Shown here: piece after piece, positions 61,269 through 64,000 of the stretch
Layout of the letters: every line of letters starts with the position of its first letter
How positions within the stretch are numbered: position 1 is the first letter of the stretch
Source of the DNA: Diatrype stigma
Lineage: Eukaryota > Ascomycota > Sordariomycetes > Xylariales > Diatrypaceae
Reading direction: 5' to 3'
Length of the DNA: 64,000 nucleotides
Assembly: GCA_022225965.2 (NCBI GenBank)
Contig: JAKJXP020000027.1
Location: 1 to 64,000 of the forward strand
Made by a program: the position numbers and the translations under genes
The notes under the pieces: model-generated
Told to the model about the DNA's origin: nothing
Seen by the model: only the letters and a program-made list of their open reading frames with translations
Databases searched by the model: none

Positions 61269-62607
61269 GATGGAAACTCAGAATTATTATATTGTTATCA
61301 AGTTATTGTTATGTCAGTTGCAGAAATATGTTGCGCGTGAAAGTGTGAAGCGCCATTTCGACCACTCTGCGCTGCTGTAGACGCCGCGGCGTTCGGCAGC
61401 GTTGGCCGGAATTTTCCGACCCGCCATATCGGGAGCCCGTGATCTTCCGGCTAAGCCGAGTTATATGTTGTTGGTTGTCGGTTGTGTACGTAAAAGAGGT
61501 ATTTCGGAAGACTGCCTAATTGATAACCTGCCATGTAACGCAAGAGCACTCAATTGCTTCATCCTGGGTATGAGCCCATAATATATATAGTCTTCGTCTA
61601 GGTAATACATCGAAGCCTAACAAAACTCAATGTTCTCTCCACCTCTCCCTCGATAGCATGTAGACTGGCTTATAGTTACGAGACTTCCCCAAGTTAGATC
61701 ACAGTGCATCTCGGTAGGCGGCAGAACACGGGCACGACGAGGTTGGAGTTCGGGGCTTGCGTATGCGTAATTATGTACCCGCAGCTCTTACCTAGAACAG
61801 CAGGGGTTGTCTTCATTATTCAAGCCACACGTTCGTCAGTAGGAAAAGCAACGGTAGTTTGATACCTACTGTTTTCACCACGTGGTGAACCCCTTGGTGA
61901 GACAGGTGGCGCTTCGATTAGCGAAGCCTCGACACAGTGCCGAGGAGTGTGCTTGTGTTTGTATGCCTATATGTGTCTATGCGTAAGATCACCAACTGCA
62001 TCTACAAGCAGATCTCAGAACTCGGATATATCAGGAAATACGAAGGCCCTCCTTGCTCAAAATAGTTTGCTACAAGGCGTGGGTCCCGCCGCTGTTTTAG
62101 TGAGGCTGAGAAGTCTTTGTGCCGTCTCTCCTTTCCTACACCACATGGGAGTTCATGTAGGTAATGCGGATCTCAATGGGTGTAGTCGCATAGCAGTTAC
62201 CGTTACTAGGAGGATTGCGGAAGTTGCGGGAATTCGGAATTATCTTGATAGCCTCCCTAACGCTATCGAACCAAGCCTGATCCGTCTAGCATACGTAAGA
62301 GAGCATCCACGAACTCTCGCCCGAGCGAGTATGATCGTCGTCATACTAGACCAACACTGAGGGTTTCATGCAGTAGATCCATAACCACTCGAAGCAGCCT
62401 AAGGAGCGGCTGGAGAGTGCTGTCTTCGAATGACGTCCCGCGGGATGACCCCTGTTAGTGCAGTCTAATCTACATAGTACCTATTTGACTACCCGAATAC
62501 GGGGCTGAGTCTTGAGGGCCTAAAATAAAAGATAAGCAGTGGAAACTTCTCTCCCAAGGAGTATGAGAGCCACCCACATAGATTGATAGACTACATAGTA
62601 TCTTACC

Positions 62608-62853
62608 TTAGTGGCCGTCTGGCATCCCATCAAGTCCGAAACCCGAATATGATATTGAGGTCCAATAAGTTGGAACAAGAATATTACCCGTGGCCAGGAC
62701 CCTAGCAGCCTGGGATCCCACGTATGTGCTTCCAACGACATTATGGAAAGAAAGCGGACTGGCAAGCGCGGCATTGGTATCGTGGTATATTGGTACGTAG
62801 TTACAGTTGACAGTCCCAGGCTCTGCATAAGCCAGTTGGGGCATATAGTCCTA
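62608..62853 (-). pseudogene. Possible exon or gene remnant, secreted-protein-like
   Basis: A minus-strand frame of about 80 codons has smooth, protein-like composition (for example NCNYVPIYHDTNAALASP, ARVLATGNILVPTYW, SISYSGFGLDGMPDGH), unlike the other intergenic frames. An acceptor-like GGTTATAG precedes it at 62856-62854 with a TACTAAT branch candidate further up. It ends in a TAA directly before a donor-like GGTAAGA, so either the frame is broken at its end or the exon border is misread. I could not find convincing flanking exons and cannot name a family. Confidence 0.3.
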
Positions 62854-63625
62854 TAACCGCATACGAAATGTTGAAATGCCAGAGAATTATTGTATGCGGT
62901 ATCCAAGATTAGTACTATAACAGGACGATGCGGACAATGTTCCTCATGGGGATAATGCCGATGCAGGTGCAATTAATATAGTACATAGTATTGGCCGCCT
63001 TTGGGGATCATAAAAAAAGCAACGCTACAAGGTGTGGAGTTGTCCTATCGCCCAACTGCGATCATCTATCAACCTCGTTCAGCTGTTTTCATTGGTGGAG
63101 AGGTAAGTCGCAAATCTCAGGTATTCGAGACTCAAGGGTTCGCTTATCAGAATGTTCCGAGTGCCCAATCTGCCAAGCTATCCGACAACCGGCTAAGCGT
63201 CTCGACCCTGAATACCCCATGTTCACTTATACAGCTTCACGTATTCGTGAAATTCTGTCCAAGGGGTACCTCTGTCCCCTCAACCCCCAGGAAAGCCAAG
63301 GAAATTCCGTCATTGTGCAGTTCAGGTCGAGATGGGCGATGGGGTCGATGGGCACGACGATGGACCCTTGACTGTCATCGGGTCTGTCTAACCGCGCTGG
63401 GAGAAGACTATTCGCAGAAACTCTCTAGCGTAACTGCGACGAACAAGCTTGCCTCGGACTTCTCCTAAGCTTGAATAGAAAGGGTTTAAATCCAGAAACT
63501 AGGACGGCCAGGCTCTAACAGTCTACGATAGCGAGGTACATTCAGGCATAACCACACGCCCTTGCTAGAATTTTATGGCCATGGCTACAAGGGGATATTA
63601 GGCGACACACACGTGTGTAGTACAT

Positions 63626-63657
63626 ACACACTCACACTCACACTCACACTCACACAC
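63626..63657. repeat. ACTCAC microsatellite
   Basis: About five copies of a 6-bp unit ACTCAC in AC-rich sequence near the right end. Confidence 0.93.
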
Positions 63658-64000
63658 GCAAGGACTCATGTGACCAACGTCTCCTGCGGCTTATGGTCAC
63701 TTTCATTACGCGCCCCCTTGTCCCGATTTGCAGATTATTCCGCAATGGTGGTGGTGGCATCTGCCAGGCACGGTCTGACTATCGGGCTCGTCCAGGCCTA
63801 GAATGGATTTTCGACACATCAGGGCGCCGGGAACAATAGGATCACGTTGAGAACCCAAACACCGCATCATCATGGGCCGGTTGGAGAGCCACGTGCAACT
63901 CGAGTCTGCCGGTTATGGCTCTTATAAAGGTCGCGAAAAGACGCCCCCCCCCCTATCACAGACACAACGGGCCACAAAGCAACACGACATGTCAGTTAAG

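Larger units (their letters stand above)
61269..64000. other. Right-end region, mostly without recognisable genes
   Basis: 2.7 kb upstream of the HAD gene to the window end. It holds a perfect 16-bp palindrome centred on CACGTG (61874-61889), a 6-bp-stem hairpin (61911-61927), an exon-like minus-strand frame (62608-62853), an ACTCAC microsatellite (63626-63657), a nine-C run (63943-63953), and possibly a gene start at 63989. Nothing here is a firm gene. Confidence 0.5.

Overview
This window is nuclear DNA of a filamentous ascomycete, most likely a Sordariomycete. The genes have short introns of about 50-210 bp with GT-AG (twice GC-AG) borders and CTAAC-type branch points. The proteins are recognisably fungal (SREBP/Sre1, Srs2, DASH subunit Dad2, shugoshin, CrmA/Xpo1), and intergenic DNA is long and rich in simple repeats and copies of a TACCTAGGTA-like motif. 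I support fifteen protein genes. I saw no tRNA, rRNA, CRISPR array or intact transposon. The first 114 bases are pure C and are probably an assembly or sequencing artefact at a contig edge.

Layout, left to right: an SREBP-type bHLH membrane-anchored transcription factor (4903-1825, minus); a one-TM Pro-rich fungal membrane protein of unknown role (10171-8612, minus); the anti-recombinase helicase Srs2 (11647-14724, plus); a block of five N-acetylglucosamine genes (15093-33882); a two-repeat protein with a TPX2-like motif (38829-36608, minus); DASH subunit Dad2 (40954-40356, minus), divergent from shugoshin (41653-44302, plus); retromer subunit Vps29 (45799-44862, minus); an alanine-glyoxylate aminotransferase (from 46980 or 47136 to 48615, plus); exportin-1/CrmA (51281-55063, plus); and an HAD-family hydrolase (61268-60543, minus). 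The last 2.7 kb hold only a doubtful exon-like remnant and perhaps the first codons of a gene leaving the window.

The most interesting part is the GlcNAc catabolic block: dac1 (GlcNAc-6-P deacetylase), nag3/ngs1 (GH3 domain fused to GNAT-like domains), ron1 (Ndt80-type transcription factor), hxk3/ngk1 (hexokinase family, GlcNAc kinase candidate) and dam1 (GlcN-6-P deaminase). Together they take GlcNAc from chitin or cell-wall turnover to fructose-6-phosphate plus ammonia, with a regulator and a likely sensor in the same block. dac1/nag3 and hxk3/dam1 are each divergently transcribed. This corresponds to the gene set described in Trichoderma reesei as controlled by RON1, so the system itself is not new. 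The notable local points are the replacement of the expected GH3 nucleophile Asp by Glu in the NAG3 homologue, and two tandem-repeat arrays in the dac1/nag3 promoter region.

Exon borders were placed by reading splice signals, reading frame and family conservation. They are models, not transcript-verified. All gene coordinates are coding start to stop.
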